DNA of 64,000 nt from Dictyophora rubrovolvata (lineage: Eukaryota; Basidiomycota; Agaricomycetes; Phallales; Phallaceae). The stretch is from NCBI GenBank assembly GCA_029959195.1, contig CP114118.1, positions 2,940,001 through 3,004,000 of the forward strand, read 5' to 3'. A program made the position numbers and the translations under genes. The notes beneath the pieces were generated by a model. That model searched no databases. It saw only the letters and a list, made by a program, of their open reading frames with translations, and was not told the origin of the DNA. Below are positions 44,693 through 56,429 of this stretch, in pieces. Within the stretch, counting starts at the first letter, position 1; the number at the start of each line of letters is the position of its first letter.

Positions 44693-46327
44693 ATGTCCCC
44701 CCAGCTTGAAAGCCCCAGCTACATGTGTACACCTAGTCCAGCTATCGAAGCGTCACAGCTATCTCTTTTGTCCTTACCACAAGAAGTCTTCTACATCATT
44801 ATCGACTTTACCGACAATCCACAAGACTTGTTTCAGTTGTCTTTAACGTCGAAGTCGCTGCATTGTTTCATCATCTCCAACAACCTTCATTTTCGTTCTA
44901 TACGATGTGAATTATTCCAGGTGCACATGTGGTCGTTATTCCAGACGAACTTATCCATCGCTTCTCGGATTCGAACACTGGAGTTAATCCCGCAATCAAG
45001 CTACAAGAAACCTTTGGTACCTTCGTCCTGTCGTGCTCGCATGATTGAAAAGCCAATCGTGGGCGAAGACCCTGTGGTGCTTTTCAAAAAAGCTATAGCA
45101 AGTATGATCAATCTTGTCCAGCTATCATGGTCAAATTGGTACTGCAGCCAATCACTGGACGACGAATTGGGTCGGTGTCTAGAGTACACGTCTTGTTGCG
45201 GGGGCGCTCAAGAGCTGCGCATTTCCGATTATGACTCTGCCCTCACGTTGAACCCTTCACTGAGCCGATATCATCCGGTGCGTTTTATTCGTATCCTGTA
45301 TCTATGAGAAACTCAGAGACTCATGACCTAAAAGATGATCAAAATGGAGTACTTGACCCGAATTGATGTTTCTTTGGGTTTTTACGACTGGAACATGCAA
45401 ACTAATACTCCCAACGGCGACAAGTTTCTAGACATGATTATCAACCAATGTCCCAAGCTGGAAGACCTTCGCATGAGCCTCGTCAATAGCATATTCTTCG
45501 CGGAACGTATTTTTATCGACGGTCATTGGCCTAACCTGCGACGGTTGACTTTGAACGGGTGTATCACATGTTTTCCTACAAACGCTGACGTAGCTGACAA
45601 ATCGGCTATCTTGAATGCTTTTTGGAGCCGTCACCCGAATATCGAACACCTCTTCCTAGGGATCAATCAGTATTACAAACTCGACATCCAATCAGGCTTG
45701 CTGCCACGGCTGAAATCGTTGTCTGCCAATTTGAACCCGAGATTTTCGGCCATTGCCGTGGATGTTCTTTCCCGTATTGAACATTTGTACGACATGACCA
45801 AAACTCTTTCGACCCCTCGCTTCCCAATTTCTTTCTTCAAAAATGCAACTTCGCTGAAAAGCCTCGTCGTTTCAACGCTCGGTGAAGAATGGGAACAGCT
45901 TGTAGCCGTCCATCCAAACATCAGCCGATTTGCTTGTCTACGTCTGTGTTTGAAATATCCCGATACTTCCTCAAATTATGCAGTGCGACAACTTTTTGTT
46001 TTTTTTTCCTTCTTATTTTATTGACCGACCGCTTAGAACGCAAGAGTCCAGTCAATATTCAAGACGCTGTCTGGGCTACCACGTCTTACTCATCTGTACA
46101 CCTACAAGATGAATTTTCATGATACGACTGAAGGCCTGTCTATTTTGTCGCGATTCCCCAATCTCAAATACGTAGTGGGGTTTGATCACCATAACATATG
46201 GTGTGTTTTGGAAAGAGATGTTGAAGGAAGGGTTACAGGATGGTATCGTGCAGATGCGACTCTGCAAGAGTCACTGTGGAATGATTGGGGGTGCGATTTC
46301 AGGATACATACTTTTATCAAAGATTAA
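44693..46327 (+). CDS. F-box-type protein with leucine-rich C-terminal half
   Basis: Three exons (44693-45277, 45335-45982, 46037-46327) give 507 aa. Residues about 24-65 ('LSLLSLPQEVFYIIIDFTDN', then 'LFQLSLTSKSLHCFI') match the F-box pattern LP.E....I..Y......L..L.L.SK. The remainder has leucine-rich segments ('YLTRIDVSLGFYDW', 'CPKLEDLRMSL', 'WPNLRRLTLNGC', 'RHPNIEHLFLGI'), as in the many agaricomycete F-box/LRR proteins. These act as substrate receptors of SCF ubiquitin ligases; the target is unknown. Such genes form large lineage-specific families in Agaricomycetes. Confidence 0.82.
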
Positions 46328-46681
46328 CGGACATTCAACTTGCATTTCTTGTATAACAATATTTCACGAATTGAGGGCTTGGTTATCTCGAAGGCCCGTA
46401 TAATCGACGTTCACATTCAATATGAAGACTCAATCTCAGCTGCATCTGGATAAGTGACACACATCGCCTGTGTCATGAATTTCGAAACCTGCTTGAATAG
46501 ATTTTGAACCACGAAAGAGCAAGAAAAAAATCAGAGTATTTCCTGAGCGGGTTTGTTTTGGTCCGTGCATATGTCGCAAAATCCGAGAGTGCCAGATCAG
46601 GCAAGGGCCCAATCTGACCGAGCCTGAGGGGCCTGATGGCGACTGACCGACTGGAGTGAAATCCTGCTGGCCACTAATGCA
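46328..46681. other. Intergenic, repeat-rich flank
   Basis: No gene. The right end runs into the inverted repeat at 46682-46713. Confidence 0.4.
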
Positions 46682-46713
46682 CCCAGTCAAAAGTCCGTCT
46701 GACGAATTCGGAC
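46682..46713 (+). repeat. Left arm of a widely spaced inverted repeat
   Basis: Contains cagtcaaaagtccgtctgac and continues gaa.tcggacg. It matches the reverse complement of 48311-48344 at about 30 of 32 positions, 1.6 kb away. The two arms may bound one mobile unit or be two copies of a short repeat. Confidence 0.7.
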
Positions 46714-46826
46714 GTTATCGGACGGAATCTGTCTTAAATAAAGCTCACCGATTAAAACCGTTAAACGCACAATTTTAGACTAAAATATGTCGCCCGCTGT
46801 ACTTAATCTGTGTAAGGGTCGGCTTA

Positions 46827-47131
46827 CCAGATCACGCCGCGACTGACTCACTAACGAGTCATAAACAATAAACCATAACTTCCGAATCATCTTTCTTTCA
46901 TTTTGACTCATTAATAAATACTTCATGACTCCCTTATGACTCGAATAAATTTCCTTTTTCGTACACTCATTAAACATATAAAAACCCCTTCTGTATGCTA
47001 TTCCTTTCCCTAGACTCCGAATTAACGAAGATTAAAACTCTCATCACTCTAAGCTCCAAGTCTATCAACTTCGAAGCTCTAAATTTTCAGCAAAGTCGCT
47101 TCTTATTAACTAATTATTTCTAGCGACTTTA
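46827..47131 (-). repeat. Dispersed repeat of about 310 bp, copy B
   Basis: Inverted relative to copy A at 15698-16005 and similar along the whole length. On the minus strand it begins with the hairpin aaagtcgct...agcgacttt and ends at gagtcagtcgcggcg. It has no coding capacity and lies between the arms of the 46.7/48.3 kb inverted repeat. Confidence 0.75.
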
Positions 47132-48310
47132 CAATCTGCCATTTTATGCACAAATCTGACCATGCATATGATAATAAATGTTCAAAAGCCTTTATTTCTG
47201 TTCTACTAATCTGTTCTAATATGACTCTATATACACATGATTTCCTTTCCTTTACCGCCACTAAAGTCCTTCAAAAGGTGAAGATGTCGAAAGAGAAGAG
47301 AGGATGATGAGGGAATGTAATGGTTGAGAAGAGTCAGAAGACACCTGCCAGTATCAAAACAACAGTCAGTGCTTGATGTAAGGAGATATGCACTATGGTG
47401 TGACTCACATTTACTGCTCGCCGGACCAAACTCTGGAAAGGTAACGACATCGAGAACCTGAAAAAAAAACATGAGCATGGTCGATACGGCCTTTGTTGGG
47501 TCATACTCACTGTGCCAGTAGAGATTTTCGACATATCTATGAAAGAAAATCAGAACTTAGACGAGAATAAACAGAGAGAAAACCAAGCAGGAGAGAGAGA
47601 AAGAGTAACTCTTACAATGAGTTCTGCGGCAATGTTCAAAACGGGTTCCGCGAAAATATCGAGATTCAGCGTTGTAGAACTGGTTGACGATGGAGAAGAC
47701 AAACAAATCTCGGAAATAAAACAACTAAATGCGTCAATACCCTAACCAAATGGATGATTCTCACCGAGCTCTTTTCAGCTGTCATTTCGTTTTGTATGAA
47801 ATTGTTGTATGCGCCGTTTACAACTGCAGCAAGGTTTGTTCAAATGTACTTCGTAGTATCTGGAGAAAATAGACTGTGGTATGTTAGTGTGGTACGAAAC
47901 AAAAATGGAGGCTGCGAGGAAGTGGAATGTTCGACATGGTAGTCAAGATGAACGAGGGATCCACTTAGCTAAAATTTTAACTCGACGCGTTAAGTGAAAA
48001 ATGTTGGGTGACATCAAAATGACATTGCAGGATTTTTTTCAATGAGCGCGTGTGTGTGAAGTATACGGCAGATATCTAGTATTACTATCAGCCAACTAAA
48101 AAATGTTGGAATCCCAGGCTCGACGCAGTAGCGGACACAGAAAAGGTGAGTAGTATTAAGCGGTAGCTTAGGTAAGGTACATGGAGTAACTCATATTCTA
48201 ACAAAAAAAACACCGAGTTTCATTGAATTGTAATTTGCGCAGATATGTTCATCATAAAATGTGTGAGAAACGGGCCGAAGGGGACAGATATAGGCGGACT
48301 AGGTCCGCCG
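47132..48310. other. Stretch without a firm gene
   Basis: Minus-strand segments with intron-like borders at about 47450-47470, 47520-47690 and 47770-47835 read fragments such as 'STTLNLDIFAEPVLNIAAEL' and 'VLDVVTFPEFGPAS'. This hints at a small spliced gene. I could not join them in one frame, so no gene is called. Confidence 0.3.
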
Positions 48311-48344
48311 CGTCCGATTTCGTCAGACGGACTTTTGACTGGTA
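48311..48344 (-). repeat. Right arm of the widely spaced inverted repeat
   Basis: Reverse complement of 46682-46713 with about two mismatches. It is followed by a short tandem duplication. Confidence 0.7.
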
Positions 48345-48346
48345 CT

Positions 48347-48416
48347 GATGGACCCCGGTCAAACCTTGCCGACGACTGACGGACTCCGGTCAAACCTTGC
48401 CAGCAACTGATGGACA
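48347..48416 (+). repeat. Tandem duplication of about 34 bp
   Basis: Two adjacent units, each containing ccggtcaaaccttgcc then actga and a ggac junction, with a few differences. They lie just outside the right arm of the inverted repeat. Confidence 0.7.
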
Positions 48417-48536
48417 ATTCCTACGGGCGACGACGGAAGGAATCTCTTTAAGGCTGAGGGACGGGAACCTTCATTTGAAACTTAGGAAACTGTTTGTTAA
48501 TTTAGCTGAATATACATAAAGATAAATGTTAGAGAA

Positions 48537-49032
48537 TTATATATCTGTTTGGCGCAGCCGTTGGTTGAGAAAAAATCGCAAAAACGTATCTGAGTCGACC
48601 ATGTCATTGAGATAAAATAACGTTCCGGTCTTCTCGAATGTCGGTATCATATGGCAGGCCCGAATGAGATATTTCACGAAGACGAACTCAGCTTTTTTTG
48701 ACTCTTTAAAAACCTGGCAACCCTCCCACATCGTTTTTGCTTTCCATGTAGATGGTTCCAAGTGTGTTACCAATGCGATGTCATGGCAATTCCTACTGCG
48801 ACCTAATGAGGGGTTCGAGAAAAAGCCCTGTCCTGAAAGAAACCCTCGACCCTCTCTGTATTTGTATACATATAGCATAGCTAATCTCGTATATTTTTGA
48901 CTTTTCAAATTCTGCAGTGCTCCATTGCCCACGTGTATGCATGCAATCAATTTTTAAGCTAAGCGTCTGCGGTACCGGCCATCCCGGCCCATCATCACTC
49001 CAGTTTACCAACTCCGAGACTAGATACGTCAT
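48537..49032 (-). CDS. Partial gene of a family common in agaricomycete genomes (fragment)
   Basis: A minus-strand reading from 49032 ('SELVNWSDDGPGWPVP', 'QTLSLKIDCMHTRGQW') can be spliced (donor near 48923, acceptor near 48806) into 'NCHDIALVTHLEPSTWKAKT', 'MWEGCQVFKESKKAEFVFVK', 'YLIRACHMIPTF', 'YLNDMVDSDTFLRFFLN' and a stop at 48537. The style resembles the C-terminal part of proteins found in many copies in agaricomycetes. I cannot name the family safely, and no N-terminal part was found. It lies in a repeat-rich tract, so it may be a leftover of a mobile or duplicated gene. Confidence 0.4.
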
Positions 49033-49914
49033 ACATAGGTTCGGCGGGCGTATGTTCCGGAAGCTTGCGGATACACTCTATTCACTCAGCATATAAATGT
49101 AGTGAAATCTCATGAGAAAGCTCTTAAATAAGGCCGTGGCGCAAGACCGAGAACCAGATGCTTATTCAAATGTACTAGATTTTTTATATTCCACAGAACG
49201 TTGAACCAGTGGTTCGCCAAAACGATCGCATGACGAATGATACTTTATTGGCAAGAAGATATGACAGCAACTAAGTACCATTAATGCCAGGTTTATTGTG
49301 ACTATGATGGCTATTCCGGTCCACAAGGCGCCGTCCTTGTTTGATCTACGCCTTGCTTCGTTTCCGAGTCGGTTAAAAAGACTCGGTTTGGGTGCCCAAA
49401 AATGTTGCCCACCCGCAGAGCTTCATGTGTACGTCTATCGAGGAACAGGATTTGGCTTTTGGATTCGGACTAAAAATGCAAATCTCATTTGCTAGATCTA
49501 TTTTCCGAATGACTCGGTTCACCGCATTTTTCAAAGATTTGACAATTATCTAAACGTACTTTGATTCCAACTTGAATACATGGTATAGCATTGCGCTGAT
49601 TGGTGGCTATACCGCTGACACATGTTGAAAGGTCCGTCGTCCGGTTTTTTCGTGGGGTCAATATAATGTTCCCGGTGGTTGTAACGGGCCAGCGGCAGTG
49701 ATAAAGAGGGTAGACTCGGACACCAAGTTTCACGTGTCTAATATGGGATAGTATAGGAGATAATCTTGATCAGCGAATGAATCTGAATTGATAATGAAAA
49801 TATGAATATCAAAACTTCGTGTTTCACCAACTGGCAACAGTACGAACCGGAGTTCCTTTTTGGAAAGCCAATTCAACAACACTGACTGGGTAACGGTTAG
49901 GACTTTCAAGGGTC
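49033..49914. other. Intergenic, nothing recognised
   Basis: Upstream region of the terpene synthase. The open frames on both strands lack family features. Confidence 0.4.
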
Positions 49915-49915
49915 A

Positions 49916-49928
49916 AAAAATATAAATA
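49916..49928 (+). promoter_or_regulatory. TATA box for the terpene synthase gene
   Basis: An aaatataaataa motif about 70-80 bp upstream of ATG 49997. The spacing argues against the earlier in-frame ATG at 49934, which would leave almost no leader. Confidence 0.5.
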
Positions 49929-49996
49929 AGGGAATGCTCAATCAAATTTCTGTCAGCATATTTTATTTTACTTTCCACGTTTCCTCCACCTTGAAA

Positions 49997-51165
49997 ATGC
50001 CGTCTACCTTCGTAATTCCCGATTTCATCTCCCGTTGCCCATACAAGCTACAAGTTCATCCCCACGGTGAACGCATCGCAGCCTTATCAGAAGAATGGTA
50101 TCGATGTGCATTCCAGAATTTTAGTCCTAAGCAAGAGAAGAAATTGAAGATGCTTATGGCAGGGAAACTTTGTGCATTTGTGTACATCGACGCAGACGAC
50201 GAACGTTTTCAAAGGAGCTGTGACTTGATGCACTTGATCCTGTATTATGGCGATGTTACAGACGATTTGGATTTACAAGCCAACAAGGCAATGGCGGATC
50301 TTATTATGAATGCTTTTGCGTTTCCGGAAAATTCGGAGAGTTTGATTGAACCTCCGTTGCACAAATTGACGCGACAGTACGTTGAATTAATTTGTGCTGT
50401 GCAGTCAACATAGACAGCATCTAACGCCATGCTCGTTTCTGACAGATTCTGGCTCCAGTGTCTTCCCGATGCCTCCCTTGCCTTCCTGACTCGATTCATT
50501 GAAGACATGGGCTTGTTTTTAGACGCAAGACATACCCAAGCCATCCATCGCCAAGACCACGTTACCCCAGGTATTGAGGGATATATCGAAATAAGAAGAG
50601 ATAGTAGTGCCTTCAAACCGCTATTCGATTTCCTAGAGTATACGTTGCGGGTTGATTTTCCAAACGAAGTCATGGAGCATCCCATAGTGCAGTCCTTGAA
50701 GGAATGCGCTAACGATTTTTGTACTTGGGGTAATGTATGTAAACATTTCACCTAGCTCGATAAGGATAGATTTGGCTTACGATTGGTTAGGACGTTTATT
50801 CCTATAATAAGGAACAAGCCCGCCAAGATACATACAACCTCGTCGTCCTTTTCATGAGACAATATGACTTGGGACTTCAAGAGGCTATCAATGCAGTGGG
50901 AGACAGGTGTTTCGATGCTTTAGACAAATTTGAGATATACAAGAAGCAATTGCCGTCATGGGGAAATCAAATTGACAGGGATCTTGGGCGATATATTAAG
51001 GGTTTAGAGAACTATATGATCGGATGTTTTGAATGGGGGTACATATCGGGTAGATACTTTGGAGAAGAGAGCTTGAAGATTAGAAAGACACGCGTAGTCA
51101 AACTGTTACCTCGACAAAGAGAAAACGTAAGGACTTCACTTCGCTTGAAGTCCTCGTGTTTTTAA
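49997..51165 (+). CDS. Class I sesquiterpene synthase (protoilludene-synthase-like)
   Basis: Exons 49997-50376, 50446-50734 and 50791-51165 give 347 aa, the normal length for agaricomycete terpene cyclases. The magnesium-binding NSE triad is formed across intron 2: 'GNDVYSYNKEQARQD' (N223, S227, E231). The C-terminal RY pair is in 'GRYFGEES'. In the first Asp-rich motif, where relatives have D(D/E)xxD after the CDxM helix, this protein reads 'CDLMHLILYYGDVTDD' (G85-D86-V87-T88-D89-D90), so the first Asp is replaced by Gly. The enzyme class cyclises farnesyl diphosphate. Activity here could be reduced, or D89/D90 could take over. No P450, oxidase or transporter gene follows, only a decayed MBL gene, so it does not sit in an obvious pathway cluster. 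Confidence 0.88.
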
Positions 51166-51562
51166 ATAACCATGAAATCATGAACTAAAGATAGATGTTT
51201 TGTTTTAATACGTATGCACTAGACATTGAAATTAAATTATTATTACTTACCCGTACAGTTCTAGGAAAGGAGTAAGAACATAAATTGCTCTTATTGAGTT
51301 TTGTTTTGATAATTGTATTAGCTACCTTTACCTACTCGCCTCCGGGGCAAGGTCGATATGTGCTATCACTGGAAGGACCGGGCAACGCTATTGCCGTTGA
51401 ACACTTGGATTTGACTCCATTAGCAAAAGAAGCAAGATAGTTACTTCTGGAAATAAAGTTGTAATATGGAATTCATATGACAATTTGCACTATGCTTTCG
51501 GACTGATAAAACCTGGCAAAAAACTCGCGCCAGCCTCTTTGTTTGCATCGTACCATTCATAA
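51166..51562. other. Intergenic, nothing recognised
   Basis: Between the 3' end of the terpene synthase gene and the convergent lactonase pseudogene. Confidence 0.45.
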
Positions 51563-52393
51563 TTATGCGCGATAAGGACGGGAACTTATGTCTTTCATCT
51601 TGCGAAGTGTCTTCACTCGTTCGAGATGCGCTTCGGCGGCACCTTCATCAATATGCATAAAATCAATAATCCCGCCCTTTTCGTTCTGTCGGTAATAGAA
51701 TTTTCCGTCTCCGTTTAGTAGATGGCAGCTGTCTTCTTCAAGTAGGATCCATCCCCGTTGAAGAAGTTCTCGCTAAAACGTTGATGTGACCCTCTAAGTG
51801 ACCAGGCGCATCGACAATGTACAACGAGCCGTCACCGAATAGATCGTAAGCACGAGAAAACTCGCCTATTGATGTCGAGAAATCCGAATCCCCTAATAAA
51901 CGCGTTCGTCCATCACTGGAAACGGAAGTGCCGGGGAATTGGGTCTTGGGTAGGGGTCTTGCAATAGCTTGCGAGCGGCTTCACCGACCATGAAAGTTGA
52001 TTTGGGAAACCATGAAACATCTCCGATGCTAAAAATGATGATATAATTAAGTTTAAATACGGAACTATGAGTTCGGACAAACGCACTGGTCAAAATGAAG
52101 ATGACTTATAATGATATATCATCGAGGCTGACCCCGCCTTTGATAAGAGATTCGGAAACGTCTTGCTCTACTGTGGTAGGCGTTTCATTCGCTATGAACT
52201 GCTGGACACCAGGCGGACAACTTTCTATATCCTTTCCAAGGCCTAGGTCAAAGACTGCTTTTGTTCCGGATTTCGAGTGCGTTAAAAGGAACGCTAAAGA
52301 CGGGACTATGTGTCGTTCTGTTTCGGGTGCATCTGCCAGGACTAACCCTGCTCGAAGATCTGGACGACCGCATTCGAGAGCCGATACAGGCAT
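51563..52393 (-). pseudogene. Decayed metallo-beta-lactamase lactonase-like gene
   Basis: The start at 52393 reads 'MPVSALECGRPDLRAGLVL' and 'AVFDLGLGKDIESCPPGVQQ', typical of quorum-quenching-type lactonases. The metal motif 'SHLHFDHIGDVSW' is intact and spliced across a 55-60 nt intron near 52035-52090. Later come 'DLFGDGSLYIVDAPGHLEGH', 'WILLEEDSCHLLNGDG' and 'GIIDFMHIDEGAAEAHLERV'. The frame breaks at least three times: before the metal motif (near 52110), after 'MDERV' (near 51895) and after 'VLART' (near 51765). No introns explain these, so a full-length enzyme is unlikely. It is convergent with the terpene synthase gene. Confidence 0.75.
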
Positions 52394-55300
52394 GTGAGCT
52401 TGGTCTGCATTTGGAGGCGGAAGGCTTTAGTTTGCAGTCATAATTTACTCAAGGCTGACGCGGACGCTGAGACGCAACCAGGAATGATTAGAAGATTCAC
52501 ACTGGGTGTATATAGGAAAATAAGGTCTGGAGTCAGTTTAAATTTAGAGGCCTGGGAGTTGCTGTTGTACATGTGACGCCAAGCTAACGAATCTCGATAA
52601 AGCGATTGGAAATCACCTGAAAGATGGATGAGCAAATGTTAGTACATAAATTATTCGACAGCTACTACTCAAATTACTGAACTTACGCGCAAAGGAACCC
52701 AAACTAGTAAAGCAGTAGTGGGTCGGAGACACTTTTCAAGACGGTTTTATCTATCTCGGATTGGGATAGAATCCGGAGTGTCATGTTAGGGAATGGACTT
52801 ACTAGTCGGTCATGTCTTGAAGAAAAATGTAGGATTCGCCGTTGATGTCGCCGTGAAGTTAGATACTTATCTAAGTGAATATCTTTTCTCATTGATATTT
52901 ATTTTTCATTAGTTCGATCAGTAAAGTCTTCAATGAAACTGTGGACTCAGTTAAAAGTTGGCTGGAAAACCTTTGATGTGGGATATGTAATTCAAACCGA
53001 ACCTTTATTTCTATGTAATAGTCAGTTTCTGGTAGAGAGAAGAGATTGTATTATTAGTAAATCATGTCTCACGGAGGTTCGTTCACTCATGAGCACGATT
53101 CTTCGGAAAGCTCCTTAATCCTGCTGTCTTAGAGTCCGAAGAACAATGACTATAACGGCAGAAACAATCAATCTCTATTACAAGTTTGTTCGTGGTCTAG
53201 ACTTCAACCCAAAGCTACATGTTGGACGTGCGGTTGTCAGGCTAGGCTGAACGAGACTGATGGGGTTATTCCGTTGTGAGGTCAAGTACATGGATTGGGT
53301 TTCTCTTCGGCCTCATGACCGCGAGATAAAGTGGAAGGATGGATGCTATAGCTAACGACTGGTTTCACAACTTGCTTCGATGTGTTCTGCTTACAGTAAA
53401 TTTAGCGGACTTTCTCAGTTATGAAAAAAGATAACGCTCACCATACGGAGATGCCCCGGCTGATACTAATGGTTCTTTAGACGAGTCAAAGCGGCATGAG
53501 AATTGCACCTGACTCATTGCAAGTCAATCAGAGTCGAATCCGCATAATCAAGGCTTTGAATTAATTTGAGCGACGTGAGATCGGAGCATTAGCTTTTGCT
53601 AGGCCTAAACGTAAATGCCGGAGAATCCCACGAAAGAAGGAGAATTTAGCATTATCTACAGCTCAAATATTCCGACGTAGTCCTAATTTGGAGTTGATAC
53701 AGTGATGCGCCCCACTTGTAGGCTCTCACCCCGACTTCTTTCAACATTGATATTCCCGAGTCTATTTTTGGCTCGAAAAACCTAATTCATAAAGACCGAG
53801 AAAATGTATTTTCGTCTGCCATTCCAATATGCTGTAATACCATACCGAGATAGGATACAAGTATATTAACGTGCTCCGTCGGGGGGCGCAATCTTCCACG
53901 CCAATGCTTCTAGGCTGAAGATTTTGACGAAACGAAGGCCTTGGTGTTGAAATAAAGGTGATCACTGATGTTGTCTAGGAACTTTACCACAGGGAATGCA
54001 GTGCTACCATGTGTTGGTGTGGCATTGAGGCGTCCATCGGAAACGCGGAAAGACATTTTGGGTAAATCAGGAAGGGCTGTGGCTGTTAGTTGATCCTCTT
54101 TTCGAGCATCTTGAGAGGAGTTTGTGTTCCGAAGTCAAGAAGACTTGAAAGAAGACTTGAAAGAAGAACTCTGACATGATGTTGTTGGAACGAAGTTTGA
54201 CTGCGGCTTTGCTGCGACTGGTTCAAAGTTGAGGCGCTGATATGTGACATGTGTGACATGTATGTGACAGGAGCTTAGTAACGAGTTACCTGATGCCCAT
54301 GGTCGGCATTTTCCGCGAAGGTTTTGCCTATGTACGGCAGTACGGGTAACGGCTGCAGCTACAAGAACGTAAATGTCCCAAACAACTACGGCATATTTTG
54401 CGCAAAACATATCAAACTCTCGAACCCGAAGGTAGAATACGTTTGATCGCTAAGTAGTTTCGTTAAATTTGGATGGTATTTATCACCACTGGTACTAGCG
54501 GAGTCCAGTGGTGCATACATACCTACTCCAACCTACCCTATACGTTTAAAAAATGGTGAATAGAGTCTCTTCTTTTATACCCAAGCGACAAAAACTGAGG
54601 CCCTTTTGCGGTTACGGTTTAAAACTAGTTCCTAGATGCTGAAGCTTGTCGTAGGTACTCTCGTGGCTCAAAGTAGCGAATTCATTTGGCCTTGCTATTA
54701 TTAGTTTTACATCTTCATTGGATGGTTTAATTCAAATCTGTTACTATAGCATACGCAAGGTAGTGAATTGCTCCTAGTATGAATATTTTGCGTACTCAAG
54801 TTACTCAATTGACTATTTTCCAAGTTTCAAAACGATTATTGATCTGTACTGATGATCACGATCTTAAGCCCAAAAAGTGCGACATTGATTAGGGATGTTG
54901 ATCAAGTCCGTTGAAAATGCAGTCGTTTCCGCGATCCGGATGCTCATCTCTCAAACGGGTTACTTATAATGTCCTGACAGGTTCGCTATTTTATCCGAGG
55001 TTTGCCGTTCACTCATAGCACGAGATATCGAATTACCTTCATTTTCAGACGTTCCGAGAAGCATATGAGCGGAGTGGTCCTCAGGTCTAGAGCAGTGGGC
55101 CTTAACGGATGCGACGCAGCAACTAAGTTTTCACGGCATTATTGCTAAGACCGTTTTTCCTTCGGATTAAAATTTATTAGCGAGCGAGCTTGAGTGATGA
55201 ATGGCCACAAACTACGCAAATAATGAAACTACGGCCCTATCTCGGATTCGCCCAAAATGCTTTAAAAGGAAATACATGCGACGGCGTTACACAGCGTTTT

Positions 55301-56429
55301 GCGATTATGAGGGGACCTCAGCGTCGGTAAAGGTCAATAACTTGATGGTACTGCTAGGAAACCTTAGTGACAGGCTGACAAATGACCCCTTAGGATCATC
55401 GGTGAAGGAATAGGCTCGTTTCAGAGAAGACACAAGAGTTGATCCTCTAATGACTATTATTAGTACGGTAACTCAATCATCTCCGCTTTCACAGTCGAAA
55501 AGGAAAGATGATTTTTTGGTGATACTATAAAAAAGCAGAAGGAGAAGCGTATATTATAAGTCACTAGTCACTAGGCACCGGATTCGTGATCCATGACGGA
55601 AGAAGTGCACGGAGGAATTGAACCTCCGTGATGTCCAGCATGGCGGCGTCTTGAAGCGAGCTTATTCGAGCAGTACTTCCCTCATGTTTAGCTAATGAAA
55701 TCAATAGAATTGCGAGGCTGTTCTCGTGGTAGACATTAATGATAATGACGCGTTGGGTGTTCCGTCAGAACCGCCCCATTTCCCGAGCTCGGGCTGGGAT
55801 CTTCAATTACCGTATTACCCAGCGTTTTCCCGCGACTTTGCTGTATCATCAGGTGGTCAAGGGTCGAGTGCAGTGAATAAGAATCTATAGCAATGACTCC
55901 AGCTTTTTGAAAATTCGAAAATACCTTAATTTCGCATAAGGTGAGAAGCGAGTTGTGCGGGGTTGTTCCTAGAAGTAAATAGAATCGAGGTGGGCAGCGA
56001 ATGATAATGAAGGGATGTGCTAACTCCTAATAGGGCGATCGACTTACTGATTAGGCAATGAATGCCCTTTTGAGCAATCACCAGGGGACTAGAATCAGGG
56101 TATCGTAGGCGAGGAACTCGAAAACTAAAGAAGTGCTCTTTGTTCCGGTAAATCAAAGCTGCCGTACCGTGACAGCACGGTGCATACAGCATCCTTTCGT
56201 TGACACAGAGGATCATCGCTTCGGGAACGAGCAAGTCCCGTCCGGACTGGAGTCTACTACTGTTCAATAATATATCAGCCCACATCGGTCTAGCCGGCGC
56301 TTCTTTTTCGTGGTCGTTTTTAAACTCCGTGCAGTATTCGTTCCTCTCTTTTCCACAACAGCTCAACCACAGGCCCGCGCACAAGAAGCTCGGCGAGAAA
56401 CCGAAAGGTTTAAAAGCAGCAATTGATAC
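52394..56429. other. Gene-poor 4-kb stretch
   Basis: No gene is supported. Short direct repeats occur near 54130-54165 (gaagacttgaaa twice) and 54240-54270 (tgtgacatg repeated), and a short perfect hairpin at about 55600-55622 (acggagg...cctccgt). Frames such as 55926-56384 (minus) overlap other open frames and show no conserved features. The right end should contain the promoter of the Zn2Cys6 gene. Confidence 0.45.

Noticed and set aside
54130-54270. Short direct repeats considered as a CRISPR-like array
   Set aside because: Units are too short and irregular, without spacers, and the genome is eukaryotic.
55600-55622. Hairpin acggagg...cctccgt considered as a tRNA arm
   Set aside because: No T-loop consensus, no anticodon arm and no acceptor pairing at the right spacing.
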